Positions 25,143-33,603 of a stretch of DNA of 64,000 bases are shown one piece after another. The notes under the pieces were generated by a model. The model saw only the letters and a list, made by a program, of their open reading frames with translations, did not search any database and was not told the origin of the DNA. This DNA comes from Maricaulis alexandrii (GTDB lineage: Bacteria; Pseudomonadota; Alphaproteobacteria; Caulobacterales; Maricaulaceae): positions 1 to 64,000 of the forward strand of contig NZ_SWKP01000008.1 of the NCBI RefSeq assembly GCF_005871165.1. Direction: 5' to 3'. Within the stretch, counting starts at the first letter, position 1; every line of letters begins with the position of its first letter. Made by a program: the position numbers and the translations under genes.

Positions 25143-26084
25143 ATGCGCGAGACCATTCTCTCGCTCGACCGGGTATCCAAGACCTATGGCGGCAAGCCGG
25201 CGGTGCGGAATGTGAGCCTGAATGTCGAGCGCGGCCAGATCACGGGCTTTCTCGGCCCGAACGGGGCCGGCAAGACCACTTCCCTGCGCATGTCCCTGGG
25301 CATTCTCCAGCCCGACAGCGGCACGGTCAGCCTGTTCGGCGGCCCGCCGCGCGCCCAGGCGCTGGACCGGGTCGGCTTCCTGCCGGAGGAACGCGGCATC
25401 TATCGCAAGATGAAAGTGATCGATGTCATCGTCTTCTTCGCCCGCCTGAAGGGTGTCGCCCCCGGCACGGCCCGCCAGCGCGGTCTGCAGATGCTGGAAG
25501 AATTCGGTCTCGCCGATGTCGCCCAGTCCAAGGTGAAGGAACTGTCCAAGGGCATGGCCCAGAAGGTCCAGATCATCTCCACCCTGATCCACGAGCCGGA
25601 ATTCATCATCCTGGACGAGCCCTTCTCGGGTCTCGATCCGGTCAACCAGTCCGCCCTAGAACAGGTTGTGCGCAAACAGGCCGAGGCCGGACGGACCATC
25701 CTGTTCTCGACCCATGTGATGGAGCATGCAGAACGGCTCTGCGACAAGATCGTGCTGATCGCCAAGGGCCAGAAAGTGTTTGACGGCAGCGTTTCCGAGG
25801 CCCTCGCCCGCGTGCCGCGCCGGGTGACTCTGGAAACGGCGTCTGATCGCAGTCTCGGCGAGGTCCTGGCCGGGCTGGGACGTCTGGATCGCGAACTGAC
25901 CAAGGACGGCACCATCTGGACCGTGGACCTGGCCCCCGATGCCGATGCCCAGGATGTGCTGAAAGCCTGTGTCGAGGCCGATGTGAAACTGACCCGGTTC
26001 GAACCGGTGCGGGCCCATCTGCATGATGCCTTCGTCCACCTGGTCGGCCAGGATGAAGCGGAACCGGAAGCGGAGAGCGTCTGA
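25143..26084 (+). CDS. ABC transporter ATP-binding protein, NatA-like
   Basis: A 313-residue ABC ATPase. Walker A is GPNGAGKTTS (about residues 39-48), the signature LSKGMAQKVQ (about 137-146), Walker B FIILDEPFSGLDP (about 155-167), and the H-loop STHVMEH. A DUF4162-like C-terminal domain follows (about 220-305). It is the energy component of an ABC-2 exporter of the NatAB (sodium efflux) or YhaQP type; the cargo is not determined. The stop overlaps the permease start (TGATG). Confidence 0.92.
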   Translation: MRETILSLDRVSKTYGGKPAVRNVSLNVERGQITGFLGPNGAGKTTSLRMSLGILQPDSGTVSLFGGPPRAQALDRVGFLPEERGIYRKMKVIDVIVFFARLKGVAPGTARQRGLQMLEEFGLADVAQSKVKELSKGMAQKVQIISTLIHEPEFIILDEPFSGLDPVNQSALEQVVRKQAEAGRTILFSTHVMEHAERLCDKIVLIAKGQKVFDGSVSEALARVPRRVTLETASDRSLGEVLAGLGRLDRELTKDGTIWTVDLAPDADAQDVLKACVEADVKLTRFEPVRAHLHDAFVHLVGQDEAEPEAESV

Positions 26085-27478
26085 TGCGCAATATCTATCT
26101 CATCGCCCGCCGCGAATTCCTCTCCTACGTCGCCACCTGGGGCTTCTGGCTGTCCCTCCTCTCCGTGCCCATGTTCATGGCGCTGGGATTCGGCATGCCG
26201 ATCCTCATCGAGAGCTCCCAGCCCACCCGCTATTACGTGCTGGTGGACGAGACTGGCGGCACGCTGGAACAAGCTGTCTATGACCAGATCGATGCGACGC
26301 GGGCGGAACAGGCCGAGCGCATGCGTGAGGTGACGCAGGACATGCTGGGCGACAATCCGCAGGTCCAGGCCGCACTGGAAAGCTCGATGCAGCTCTCCGA
26401 CGATGATTATATCCGCGTCAGCCCCCCAGAGACGTCGCTGGACGCGCTCCGCCCCTATCTGACGGGGCAGGCCGAACTGGAGACCCAGGACGGCCCGCAG
26501 GGCCTGTTCGCGGCGATCTATCTGTCTGAACCCTCACCCGGCCAGATCGAGATCGATTACTGGAGCGCCAATCTGACCGATAGCGGCCTGCGCGCCCAGA
26601 TCCGCAACGCCCTGCGCGACCACATGCAGCTGGAACACCTGGTGGAGGCCGGTGTGGATCCGGTCCTGATCGAACAGGCCGATGATCTCGCCCCCACCGT
26701 GCGCGAGCTCAATCCGCAGCGCAGCGCGGAAACCGCGGAAGTCTCCGAAAATGAGCGCCTGCCGATCTTTGTCGGTGTTGCTACCGCCTTCGGCCTTTGG
26801 GTGGTGATCTTCTCGGTCGTGAACATGCTGCTCACGGCCATGATCGAGGAGAAGGGCAATAAGGTGCTAGAAATGATGCTCGCCTCGGCGCGGCATCACG
26901 AAATCCTGGTCGGCAAGCTGCTGGGCGTGGCGGCGGTGTCCTTCACCCTGCTTCTGTTCTGGGGTGGACTTGCCTCGACGGGCGGATTCGCCGCCCAGCA
27001 ATTCATGGCGGCCGCCGACATTCCGGCCGCGGAGATCATGGGCACGCTGTTCAGCCCGGCCCTGATCGGCCCGGCCATCGGCTATTTCATCATCGGCTAT
27101 CTGATGTATGGCGCCATCTTCCTGGCGGTCGGCTCGCTGTGCGAGACGATCCAGGACGCCCAATCCCTGATGAGCCCGATCATGCTGATCATGATGGTGC
27201 CGCTCTTCCTGGTGATGATGGCCATCGATGCGCCGGACAATCCGATCGTGGCCGTCGCCAGCTGGGTGCCCCTGTGGACGCCCTTCATCATGCTGGTGCG
27301 CCTGCCGCAGGATATCGGCCTGTTCGAAGTGATCGGCACGACGCTGGGCATGATCGCCATGGCCACCGCCGTGATCTGGGGCGCCGGGCAGCTCTTCCGC
27401 ATGGGCGCCCTCAACCAGGCCAACCAGGACACGGTGAAGGGCTGGTTCAAGATCGGGAAGAAAAAGTCGATCGGGTGA
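26084..27478 (+). CDS. ABC-2 type permease, NatB/YhaP-like
   Basis: A 464-residue permease. It has an N-terminal transmembrane helix (about 15-38), a large extracytoplasmic segment (about 40-230), and five to six C-terminal helices (about 235-450). The loop EEKGNKVLEMMLASARHHEILVGKLLG is diagnostic of ABC2_membrane_3 permeases such as NatB. It works with the ATPase that overlaps it by one base. Palindromic repeats begin about 30 bp after the stop. Confidence 0.9.
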   Translation: MRNIYLIARREFLSYVATWGFWLSLLSVPMFMALGFGMPILIESSQPTRYYVLVDETGGTLEQAVYDQIDATRAEQAERMREVTQDMLGDNPQVQAALESSMQLSDDDYIRVSPPETSLDALRPYLTGQAELETQDGPQGLFAAIYLSEPSPGQIEIDYWSANLTDSGLRAQIRNALRDHMQLEHLVEAGVDPVLIEQADDLAPTVRELNPQRSAETAEVSENERLPIFVGVATAFGLWVVIFSVVNMLLTAMIEEKGNKVLEMMLASARHHEILVGKLLGVAAVSFTLLLFWGGLASTGGFAAQQFMAAADIPAAEIMGTLFSPALIGPAIGYFIIGYLMYGAIFLAVGSLCETIQDAQSLMSPIMLIMMVPLFLVMMAIDAPDNPIVAVASWVPLWTPFIMLVRLPQDIGLFEVIGTTLGMIAMATAVIWGAGQLFRMGALNQANQDTVKGWFKIGKKKSIG

Positions 27479-27508
27479 GGTGGCGGCATTACCCCTCTCA
27501 CCCATTTT

Positions 27509-27537
27509 TCCCGGAAGCGCGACAGCGCTGTCCGGGA
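27509..27537. repeat. Bulged hairpin after the ABC permease gene
   Basis: TCCCGGA + AGCGC pair with GCGCT + TCCGGGA around a GACA loop; a single G is bulged. No T-tract follows on the plus strand. It begins 31 bp after the permease stop and may serve as its terminator. Confidence 0.55.
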
Positions 27538-27576
27538 CCTGCGTGAGACCGATCACTCGTACACACGGGCGGTCGG

Positions 27577-27596
27577 CCCCGGACCTTCGTCCGGGG
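27577..27596. repeat. Short hairpin CCCCGGAC/GTCCGGGG
   Basis: A perfect 8-bp stem with a CTTC loop, followed by AAAA. It shares the CCGG-rich core with the flanking palindromes. Confidence 0.5.
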
Positions 27597-27627
27597 AAAA
27601 TGGAGTTTCGCCGGACAACCTCCTCTT

Positions 27628-27679
27628 TTTGTCATCCCGGATGGATGCCCGGCGCAGGCCATTCGGCCGGGATGACAAA
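27628..27679. repeat. Dispersed-repeat-like palindrome (TTTGTCATCCCGG type)
   Basis: TTTGTCATCCCGG (27628-27640) and CCGGGATGACAAA (27667-27679) form a 13-bp perfect stem. The inner arms ATGG/CCAT can extend the pairing. GTCATCCCGG...CCGGGATGAC palindromes are familiar interspersed elements in alphaproteobacterial genomes, so this is probably one copy of a REP-like family. Only one copy is in this window. Confidence 0.65.
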
Positions 27680-27936
27680 GATTGGGACAGCGAAAATAGC
27701 AGCCAGCGTGCAAGCGCGGCTGTTAGACAGGGCATTGCAGACGATCCGGCGGGGAAGTCTGGAAATGTGAAAAGTCGAGATGTCCCGCAGGACCGTCTGC
27801 AACCCGGTGAAGCGGATTAAGCGACGGTCCGGCCGGACCCGCCTCAGCGCCACCCTGCCCCGGTCCGGCGAGCTCACCGGGGCCGGGACAGTGGGGAGAG
27901 TCTAGGCGGCGTTTGCGAGGGTGGGGATAAGTGGAA

Positions 27937-28083
27937 GCTTTTCCTCCCCACAGTGTGGAGAGGTGGATTGCCCGAATGGCAAGACGGAGGGGCCGGCGAA
28001 GCCGGTTATTCGGCGCCCCGCGCCGCCCCATCGACCCGGCGCTGCGCACCGACCCACTTCCCCATGAAATGGGGAAGAAAGAA
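27937..28083. repeat. Long interrupted inverted repeat, interspersed-element-like
   Basis: A TTTTCCTCCCCA-type left end (from about 27942) is approximately inverted at the right end (TGGGGAAGAAAG, 28071-28082). Each end carries its own small hairpin (CTCCCCACAGTGTGGAGAG; CTTCCCCATGAAATGGGGAAG). Between them lies a GC-rich stretch with CCGGCGAAGCCGG. The structure looks like a non-autonomous interspersed element rather than a gene. Confidence 0.5.
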
Positions 28084-28174
28084 CCGACGTCGCCACGAAC
28101 CCCAGACAAACGAAAACGCCGCGCCCTCTCGGGCACGGCGCTTTCGCGAAAATTCATCGTGAGTCTGGCGACCC

Positions 28175-28405
28175 TTAGCGACGACCGCCACGCTTGGCGA
28201 TAAGGCCTTCGCGCTGCGCCCGCTTGCGGGCCAGCTTGCGCGCACGGCGAATGGCTTCAGCCTTTTGGCGAGCCTTCTTCTCCGACGGCTTTTCATAATG
28301 ATTGCGGCGCTTCATCTCGCGGAAAGTGCCTTCCCGCTGCATCTTCTTTTTCAGCGCGCGGAGCGCTTGCTCCACATTATTATCGCGCACAACGATCTGT
28401 ACGAT
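28175..28405 (-). CDS. rpsU: 30S ribosomal protein S21, apparently initiated at AUC
   Basis: S21 of the small ribosomal subunit, involved in translation initiation. The core [20 protein letters not shown] and the basic C-terminus leave no doubt. Homologues start with Met directly before VQI; here that codon is ATC (28405-28403), preceded by GGAGAG at a normal distance, giving 76 residues. There is no in-frame ATG upstream. The only conventional alternative is a TTG at 28438, which adds 11 residues not typical of S21 and has no good RBS. I favour AUC, but the start needs protein evidence. Confidence 0.9.
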   Translation of the reverse strand: MVQIVVRDNNVEQALRALKKKMQREGTFREMKRRNHYEKPSEKKARQKAEAIRRARKLARKRAQREGLIAKRGGRR

Positions 28406-28556
28406 GGCTCTCTCTCCATTATCTGGACGCGAGAACAATCCTCACGTCGCTAGTTCGCCAGAGGCGGGGCTACTACCAGAGCTGCGACGTCGTGTCCACA
28501 CTGCCAACACATACTGGTGTGGTGACGATGCCGCCGGTGTGGTCTAGAAAAGCCTC

Positions 28557-29234
28557 ATGACCGACACAGCAACGAAATCCCGCTCTCACAAGTATACCAC
28601 ACGCGAGGCGCTGCTCCAGCCCATGCTGGCACATGCGGCTTTCGACGGCTGGAGCGCCACGAGTTTTGAGGCCGCCCGCAAGGAAGCCGGCATTTCCGCG
28701 GGTGATGCGGAGCTGGCCTGTCCGCGCAAGGAACTGGATTTGCTGGCACATTGGTCGCGCAAACTGGATGACGCCGTGCTGGACGCCGTCAAGGCGGCCG
28801 ACCTGGCCAGCATGAAGATCCGCGAGCGCGTGCGCTTTGGCGTGATGGCCCGGCTAGAAGCCTTGGGCGAACATGAAGAGGCCGCCCGTCGCGCGCGCGC
28901 CCGCCTGCTTCTGCCCGATGCCGCCGTGGAAGCCCCGCAACTGCTCTGGGCGACGGCGGACACGATCTGGCGCGCGATCGGCGACACATCCACCGATGTG
29001 AACTTCTATTCCAAGCGGACGATTCTCTCCGGCGTCTATGGCTCAACCCTCGCCACCTGGCTGGGCGAGACCGATGCCGAAAAGCCGGAAGCCCAGGCCT
29101 TTCTCGACCGTCGCATCCAGAATGTGATGGATTTCGAGAAGACCAAGGCCCAGCTGCAAAAGATGACCGCCGACCTGCCGGACATGGCCGGCCTGCTCGG
29201 CAAGCTGCGCTACGGACCGGGGCCGCGGGTCTGA
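28557..29234 (+). CDS. COQ9 family protein (ubiquinone biosynthesis)
   Basis: A 225-residue COQ9-family protein. The N-terminal part resembles a TetR-like helical fold (LLQPMLAHAAFDGWSATSFEAA), and the C-terminal half carries the COQ9 signature TADTIWRAIGDTSTDVNFYSKR plus TILSGVYGSTLATWL. COQ9 binds lipid and assists the COQ7-type hydroxylation in ubiquinone synthesis. Divergent from rpsU. The ubiX gene 4.4 kb away belongs to the same pathway but is not co-transcribed. Confidence 0.9.
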   Translation: MTDTATKSRSHKYTTREALLQPMLAHAAFDGWSATSFEAARKEAGISAGDAELACPRKELDLLAHWSRKLDDAVLDAVKAADLASMKIRERVRFGVMARLEALGEHEEAARRARARLLLPDAAVEAPQLLWATADTIWRAIGDTSTDVNFYSKRTILSGVYGSTLATWLGETDAEKPEAQAFLDRRIQNVMDFEKTKAQLQKMTADLPDMAGLLGKLRYGPGPRV

Positions 29235-29241
29235 GCCGTCC

Positions 29242-30054
29242 CTACCCGTCCGGCCCGTTGGTCGGCCAGCGCGGTGAGTTGAACCATTCCTTGTGGGCCG
29301 GCACCTGGACGAGCTTTCGCTCGGGCCAGCGCATTGCCGTCAAATGACCACCGAAACAGCACCCCGTATCGATGCACAGGACATTATTGCGCTCGCGCAC
29401 ATCGGGCTCGGCGACATGGCCGTGCACCACCGTGGCCGGGCCGGAATAATTGCGCGCCCAGTCGAGCCGGATCGGCAGGCCATGCTCATCCCGCTCGCCC
29501 GTGGTTTCCCCGAACATGGCGAAACTGCGCACTTTCTTGCTGCTCTCCCCATGCATGTGCGCATGCAATCCGGCATGGGCCACGACCAGCCGTCCCCGGT
29601 CGAGCACGAGGTGGTCCGGCAGGGCATGGAGGAAATCATTCACCGCGTCGCGGAACTGCCGGGTTTCGCGGGAGAATTGCTCGATCGTGCGTTCGATACC
29701 GTGGGACAGAACCACGGAATTCCCGATCAGCCAGCGGCGGAATTTGTCATCATGATTGCCGACCACGGCATGCCCGCGCCCCGTTTCCACCAAGTGCATG
29801 GCGATGCGCAGGACGTCCGGCGAACGCGGGCCGCGATCGACCAGATCCCCAAGCAGGACCGGCTTGCGGCCTTGCGGATGCGTGATGTCATAGTCGCGCT
29901 GCCCTTCCGGCCCGTCCCAGTCGAGCTGATAGCCCAGCCGTTCCAGCAGGATTTCCAGCTCTCCGGCGCAGCCATGTACATCCCCGATGAGATCGAAGGG
30001 ACCGGCATCATCAAAATGCGTGTCAGGCGGCAGGGGGGACAAGTCGGACGGCAT
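29242..30054 (-). CDS. Metallophosphoesterase, PrpE/bis(nucleosyl)-tetraphosphatase-like
   Basis: A 270-residue calcineurin-type phosphoesterase with the full metal-binding set: GDVHGC (28-33), GDLVDRG (about 69-75), GNHD (about 98-101), HAGLH (about 162-166) and HGHV (about 216-219). The spacing resembles PrpE and the phosphatase module of bacterial Pnkp; a symmetric or asymmetric diadenosine tetraphosphatase or protein phosphatase is possible. It lies 38 bp downstream of purK on the same strand. Confidence 0.88.
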   Translation of the reverse strand: MPSDLSPLPPDTHFDDAGPFDLIGDVHGCAGELEILLERLGYQLDWDGPEGQRDYDITHPQGRKPVLLGDLVDRGPRSPDVLRIAMHLVETGRGHAVVGNHDDKFRRWLIGNSVVLSHGIERTIEQFSRETRQFRDAVNDFLHALPDHLVLDRGRLVVAHAGLHAHMHGESSKKVRSFAMFGETTGERDEHGLPIRLDWARNYSGPATVVHGHVAEPDVRERNNVLCIDTGCCFGGHLTAMRWPERKLVQVPAHKEWFNSPRWPTNGPDG

Positions 30055-30092
30055 GCGCCAAGTTTGGACGCAGCCGCGCCGAGATCAAAGCC

Positions 30093-31172
30093 CTAAAGCG
30101 TGGAGAGGCGGTTCACATGGCCCATCTTGCGGCCGGAGCGGACTTCGCGCTTGCCGTATAGATGAAGCCGGGCGGCCGGATCGGCGGCCAGGTCTTCCCA
30201 GGCCAAGGCGTCCTCGCCGATCAGATTGGTCATCACGCAGGCGGAATGCGGTGCCGGATCGCCCAGCGGCCAGCCGGCAACGGCGCGCATGTGCTGTTCG
30301 AACTGGCCGCAGCCGCAGGCATCCATGGTCCAGTGACCGGTATTGTGGACGCGCGGGGCGATCTCATTGACCACCAGGCCGGCCTCACCCAGATCAAAGA
30401 GCTCGACGGCAAACACGCCGACATGGTCCAAGCCATTGCCGATCGCCGTGGCGATCTCCAGCGCCCGGCCTTGCGTGGCGGCATCAATACCGGCGGCCGG
30501 TGCCTTGGTCTGTTTCAGGATGCCGTCACCATGGACATTCTCGGCCAGCGGGAAGGCTTTCACCTGTCCGTCGACGGAGCGGGCCGCGACAACCGACAGC
30601 TCCCGCGTGAAGGCGGCGGCACCTTCCAGGATGGCCGGCTGTTCCCCGATGGCTACCCAGGCCTTGCGGGCGTCTCCGCTCTCGCGGATCCAGGCCTGCC
30701 CCTTGCCGTCATAGCCGAAGCGGCGGGTTTTCAGCACCGCCGGCAATCCGATGGATTCGATCGCCGCTTCCAGACTGTCGATATCGTCGACCTGGGCGAA
30801 GGGCACGGTGTCGACACCCGCCCCATTGATGAACGTCTTTTCGATCAGCCGGTCCTGGGTCAGCTCCAGGGATTTGGAGCCGGGGCGAAGCACGGACACC
30901 CGGGCGGCCGCTTCCACGGTTTCCACCGGAACATTCTCGAATTCATAGGTGATGGCATCGCAGCGCCGGGCAAAGGCCTCGACCGCGCCGATATCATCCC
31001 AGGGCGCGCAATAGGATCGCGCTGCGACACGGCTGGCCGGACAGTCGGGCTCGGGCTCGTAGACATGCGCGTCGAAGCCCAGCGCAGCACCCGCCGTGGC
31101 CAGCATGCGGCCCAGCTGGCCGCCACCGAGAATGCCGATCGTGGAACCGGGCGCGAGCGGACCATGTGTCAT
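30093..31172 (-). CDS. purK: N5-carboxyaminoimidazole ribonucleotide synthase
   Basis: A 359-residue ATP-grasp enzyme of purine synthesis that makes N5-CAIR from AIR, bicarbonate and ATP. The N-terminal GILGGGQLGRMLA (14-26), VLKTRRFGYDGKGQ as ATP-binding loop, and FAVELFDLGEAGLVVNEIAPRVHNTGHWT are classic PurK motifs. It follows purE by five bases, so both steps from AIR to CAIR are encoded together. Confidence 0.97.
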   Translation of the reverse strand: MTHGPLAPGSTIGILGGGQLGRMLATAGAALGFDAHVYEPEPDCPASRVAARSYCAPWDDIGAVEAFARRCDAITYEFENVPVETVEAAARVSVLRPGSKSLELTQDRLIEKTFINGAGVDTVPFAQVDDIDSLEAAIESIGLPAVLKTRRFGYDGKGQAWIRESGDARKAWVAIGEQPAILEGAAAFTRELSVVAARSVDGQVKAFPLAENVHGDGILKQTKAPAAGIDAATQGRALEIATAIGNGLDHVGVFAVELFDLGEAGLVVNEIAPRVHNTGHWTMDACGCGQFEQHMRAVAGWPLGDPAPHSACVMTNLIGEDALAWEDLAADPAARLHLYGKREVRSGRKMGHVNRLSTL

Positions 31173-31177
31173 CAGGT

Positions 31178-31690
31178 CTAGTCCTCGACCGTCACCGGGA
31201 CACTGTCCGTCTGGGCCTGGCGCCAGGCCTCCAGACGCTCGGCCAGGGCCGGATCCATCAGGGAGAGGATCGAGGCAGCCAGCAGTCCGGCATTCTTCGC
31301 TCCGGCATCACCAATGGCCAGTGTGCCAACCGGGACACCGCCGGGCATCTGCACGATGGAGAGCAGGCTGTCCTGGCCGCTGAGCGCCTTGGACTTCACC
31401 GGAACCCCCAGGACAGGCAGCGAGGTCATCGAGGCGACCATGCCGGGCAGATGGGCCGCCCCGCCGGCGCCGGCGATGATCACTTTCACGCCTTGCGCCC
31501 GGGCCGACTTGGAAAACTCGACCAGCCGGTCTGGCGTGCGATGCGCCGACACGACCTGGTCGAGATGGGAGACACCCAGCTCGTCCAGCACGGCGGCGGC
31601 CTTTTTCATGGTCGGCCAGTCGGAACGGGAACCCATGACAATGGCCACATCGGCCGGGGTCTGGGCAGTAGACGGCGAAAGATCGCTCAT
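31178..31690 (-). CDS. purE: N5-CAIR mutase
   Basis: A 170-residue class I PurE that converts N5-CAIR to CAIR. Motifs are [11 protein letters not shown] (19-29), [11 protein letters not shown] (about 51-61), [12 protein letters not shown] (about 80-91) and [26 protein letters not shown]. The N-terminal dozen residues are variable. The RBS AGGAAG lies eight bases before the ATG but is inside a perfect hairpin (separate entry), suggesting translational control. Confidence 0.97.
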   Translation of the reverse strand: MSDLSPSTAQTPADVAIVMGSRSDWPTMKKAAAVLDELGVSHLDQVVSAHRTPDRLVEFSKSARAQGVKVIIAGAGGAAHLPGMVASMTSLPVLGVPVKSKALSGQDSLLSIVQMPGGVPVGTLAIGDAGAKNAGLLAASILSLMDPALAERLEAWRQAQTDSVPVTVED

Positions 31691-31692
31691 GA

Positions 31693-31718
31693 CGCTTCCT
31701 GGTCACAAAAAGGAAGCG
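31693..31718 (-). promoter_or_regulatory. Hairpin that sequesters the purE ribosome binding site
   Basis: Read on the minus strand, CGCTTCCT (31718-31711) pairs perfectly with AGGAAGCG (31700-31693) across a 10-nt loop. AGGAAG is the purE Shine-Dalgarno, two bases from the ATG-proximal end, so the folded form should block initiation. It would lie at the very 5' end of the mRNA if the promoter proposed at 31723-31750 is used. Confidence 0.6.
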
Positions 31719-31722
31719 CGGG

Positions 31723-31750
31723 ACCTTAACTCCAGTCTTGAGCAGGTCAA
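31723..31750 (-). promoter_or_regulatory. Candidate purE promoter
   Basis: On the minus strand TTGACC (31750-31745), a 16-bp spacer and TAAGGT (31728-31723) fit a vegetative promoter. Transcription would begin near 31716, at the foot of the purE hairpin. Consensus match only. Confidence 0.35.
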
Positions 31751-31848
31751 GATATCCCCGTCAGGCAAGGCTTTTCTTTTCCGGCTTGAGGGTTTCTTAA
31801 CCACACTTGGCGAGCCTGATCGTGAACAGATTCGAATTGGATCGAGCG

Positions 31849-32595
31849 ATGCGCATCGGCCCCTTGAACACTGGCGGCAATATTTCACGGACCGGGAAGC
31901 CGGAGTCCGGGAAATCGTCTGCGAGCAGTTCTGGTGCGCGCAGTGCCGCAGCCCCGCAGGATGCGGCCTCGATCATGGGTGTTCCGGAAAACGAGCTGAC
32001 GCCGAACGTCCAGCGCGCCCTCCTCTCCCTGATGGGTGAGGTCGACCAGATGCGCAAGGAAACCGAGCGCCTTCGCGGCCGGGTCCGCGAACTGGAATCA
32101 CTGGCCGATCACGACGTGCTCCTGCCGGTGCTCAACCGCCGAGCCTTCCTGCGCGAAGTCTCCAAGGCCCTCGCCCTGGCCGAGCGCCACAGCGCCCCGT
32201 CCGCCCTGGTCTATATGGATCTGAACGGGTTCAAGGCGATCAATGATGCCTACGGGCATGCCGCCGGTGATGAAGCCCTGCACCATGTTTCACGCCTGCT
32301 GACGGCCCATGTCCGGGAAACCGATGCGGTCGGCCGGCTCGGCGGGGATGAATTCGGCATCGTGCTGACGCTGACCGCCCAGGATGGCGCGGAAGCCAAG
32401 GCCGCCGAACTGGCCGAGATCATTGAAACCTCTCCCTTCATCTACAAGGGTGAGGCCCTGTCGGTCGGCGCAGCCTGGGGCTGCCATCCGCTGCAGGCGG
32501 GCGGTCAGGCAGAAGATGCCATGGCCGAAGCCGATGCGGCGATGTATGCGCGCAAACAGGCCCAGAAGGCCGACGCACAGCGCCGTCGCGCCTGA
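31849..32595 (+). CDS. Diguanylate cyclase (GGDEF)
   Basis: A 248-residue soluble cyclase making c-di-GMP from two GTP. A variable N-terminus is followed by a coiled-coil segment (LMGEVDQMRKETERLRGRVRELE, about 62-84), then the GGDEF domain with LVYMDLNGFKAINDAYGHAAGDE and the intact active site RLGGDEFGIV. RETD five residues before GGDEF is an inhibitory I-site (RxxD), so product inhibition is expected. The domain ends with AEADAAMYARKQ. The ATG at 31849 is chosen; GTG 31822 or TTG 31807 are possible. No receiver or membrane domain is present. Confidence 0.93.
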   Translation: MRIGPLNTGGNISRTGKPESGKSSASSSGARSAAAPQDAASIMGVPENELTPNVQRALLSLMGEVDQMRKETERLRGRVRELESLADHDVLLPVLNRRAFLREVSKALALAERHSAPSALVYMDLNGFKAINDAYGHAAGDEALHHVSRLLTAHVRETDAVGRLGGDEFGIVLTLTAQDGAEAKAAELAEIIETSPFIYKGEALSVGAAWGCHPLQAGGQAEDAMAEADAAMYARKQAQKADAQRRRA

Positions 32596-32609
32596 TCCGC
32601 AGCCGGACC

Positions 32610-32822
32610 CTAGGCGATGATGTCGGGGGTGATCTGGTCCTCGACCTCGGAAATCAGGTCCTTGATCCGCAGCTTCTCTTTTTTCAGCCGCGCGAATTTC
32701 AGCTGGTCCACGACCCCGTTTTCAGCGATCGCATCCACTTCCCGGTTGAGCGCATCATGCTCGGCGCGCAATTCTTCCAGACGTTCAACAAGCGCCTGTT
32801 GCTCGGGCGAAACTCCGTCCAT
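32610..32822 (-). CDS. YdcH/DUF465 family small coiled-coil protein
   Basis: A 70-residue protein: LVERLEELRAEHDALNREVDAI followed by VDQLKFARLKKEKLRIKDLISEVEDQI. The LK(F/V)ARLKKEKLRIKD core defines DUF465 (YdcH). These are short helical hairpins of unknown function, frequent in multiple copies in alphaproteobacteria. A second copy lies about 0.9 kb away. Stop is 14 bp from the convergent diguanylate cyclase stop. The start at 32822 is assigned by family length. Confidence 0.85.
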   Translation of the reverse strand: MDGVSPEQQALVERLEELRAEHDALNREVDAIAENGVVDQLKFARLKKEKLRIKDLISEVEDQITPDIIA

Positions 32823-33015
32823 TCGAGGGCCGTCTCTTTGTTGTTGCGGACAATGTACCGGTCTGCCGTGCACCGGGATCGGCTAGCAGATCGATGCCGC
32901 GGATGCCCTGTAGACGGGGCGCGAACAATAGCGGCATTCGGATCGGGAATAAATGCCCTGAGAGCGCTGCATGTGCGAAGACTGGCGACAAGCCCGCCAG
33001 CCTGCCCGTAGGGGG

Positions 33016-33603
33016 CTAGCGGCGGCCGCCCTCCAGGTCTTCCCCCCAGCGGCGCGTGCTGTCCCAGTCCAGATCAAACAGGTCCAGCGCCCGCCCGACC
33101 GACTGGTTGACCAGATCATCGAGGGTTTTCGGCTTGGCATAGAAGGCCGGCAAGGGCGGACAAATGATCGCACCCATCTCCGTCAGGGCCTCCATGGTCC
33201 GGATATGACCCAGATGAAACGGCGTCTCGCGCACCATGAGGACCAGACGCCGGCGCTCCTTCAGCACGACATCGGCGGCCCGCGTCAACAGGCTGGACGT
33301 CACGCCCGTCGCGATCTCCGACATGGTCTTCACCGAACAGGGCGTGATCAGCATGCCGCGCGTATGGAAGGAGCCGGAGGCGATGGAGGCGCCGACATCG
33401 GGCATTTTGTAGACCTGGTCGGCCTTGGCCCGGAAGTCCTTGATGGACATATCCGTCTCGTAATGGAGCGTCATCTCCGCGGCCTTGGAGGCCACCATGT
33501 GACTTTCCACGCCGAGATCCCGCAGCGCTTCCAGCGCACGGACCGCATATATCAGGCCGGACGCGCCTGAGACGCCCACAATCAGCCGATCTGGCTTCAC
33601 CAT
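33016..33603 (-). CDS. ubiX: Flavin prenyltransferase UbiX
   Basis: A 195-residue UbiX-type enzyme that prenylates FMN to make the cofactor of the UbiD decarboxylase in ubiquinone synthesis. Motifs are LIVGVSGASGLIYAVRAL (7-24), ITPCSVKTMSEIATG (about 86-100) and LVLMVRETPFHLGHIRTM. The C-terminal VNQSVGRALDLFDL is typical. Upstream 86 bp separates it from a divergent DUF465 gene. No ubiD is in the window. Confidence 0.95.
   Translation of the reverse strand: MVKPDRLIVGVSGASGLIYAVRALEALRDLGVESHMVASKAAEMTLHYETDMSIKDFRAKADQVYKMPDVGASIASGSFHTRGMLITPCSVKTMSEIATGVTSSLLTRAADVVLKERRRLVLMVRETPFHLGHIRTMEALTEMGAIICPPLPAFYAKPKTLDDLVNQSVGRALDLFDLDWDSTRRWGEDLEGGRR

Larger units (their letters stand above)
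27479..28174. other. 0.7-kb non-coding block rich in palindromic repeats
   Basis: No credible gene lies between the ABC permease and rpsU. The stretch is filled with inverted repeats annotated separately (27509-27537, 27577-27596, 27628-27679 and 27937-28083). Short open frames in it span the palindromes on both strands, which argues against coding. Confidence 0.7.

Noticed and set aside
31691-31848. Possible 6S RNA or purine riboswitch in the purE upstream gap
   Set aside because: The gap is about 158 bp and shared with a divergent promoter. I see only the SD-sequestering hairpin and no conserved purine-aptamer core or long 6S-like rod.
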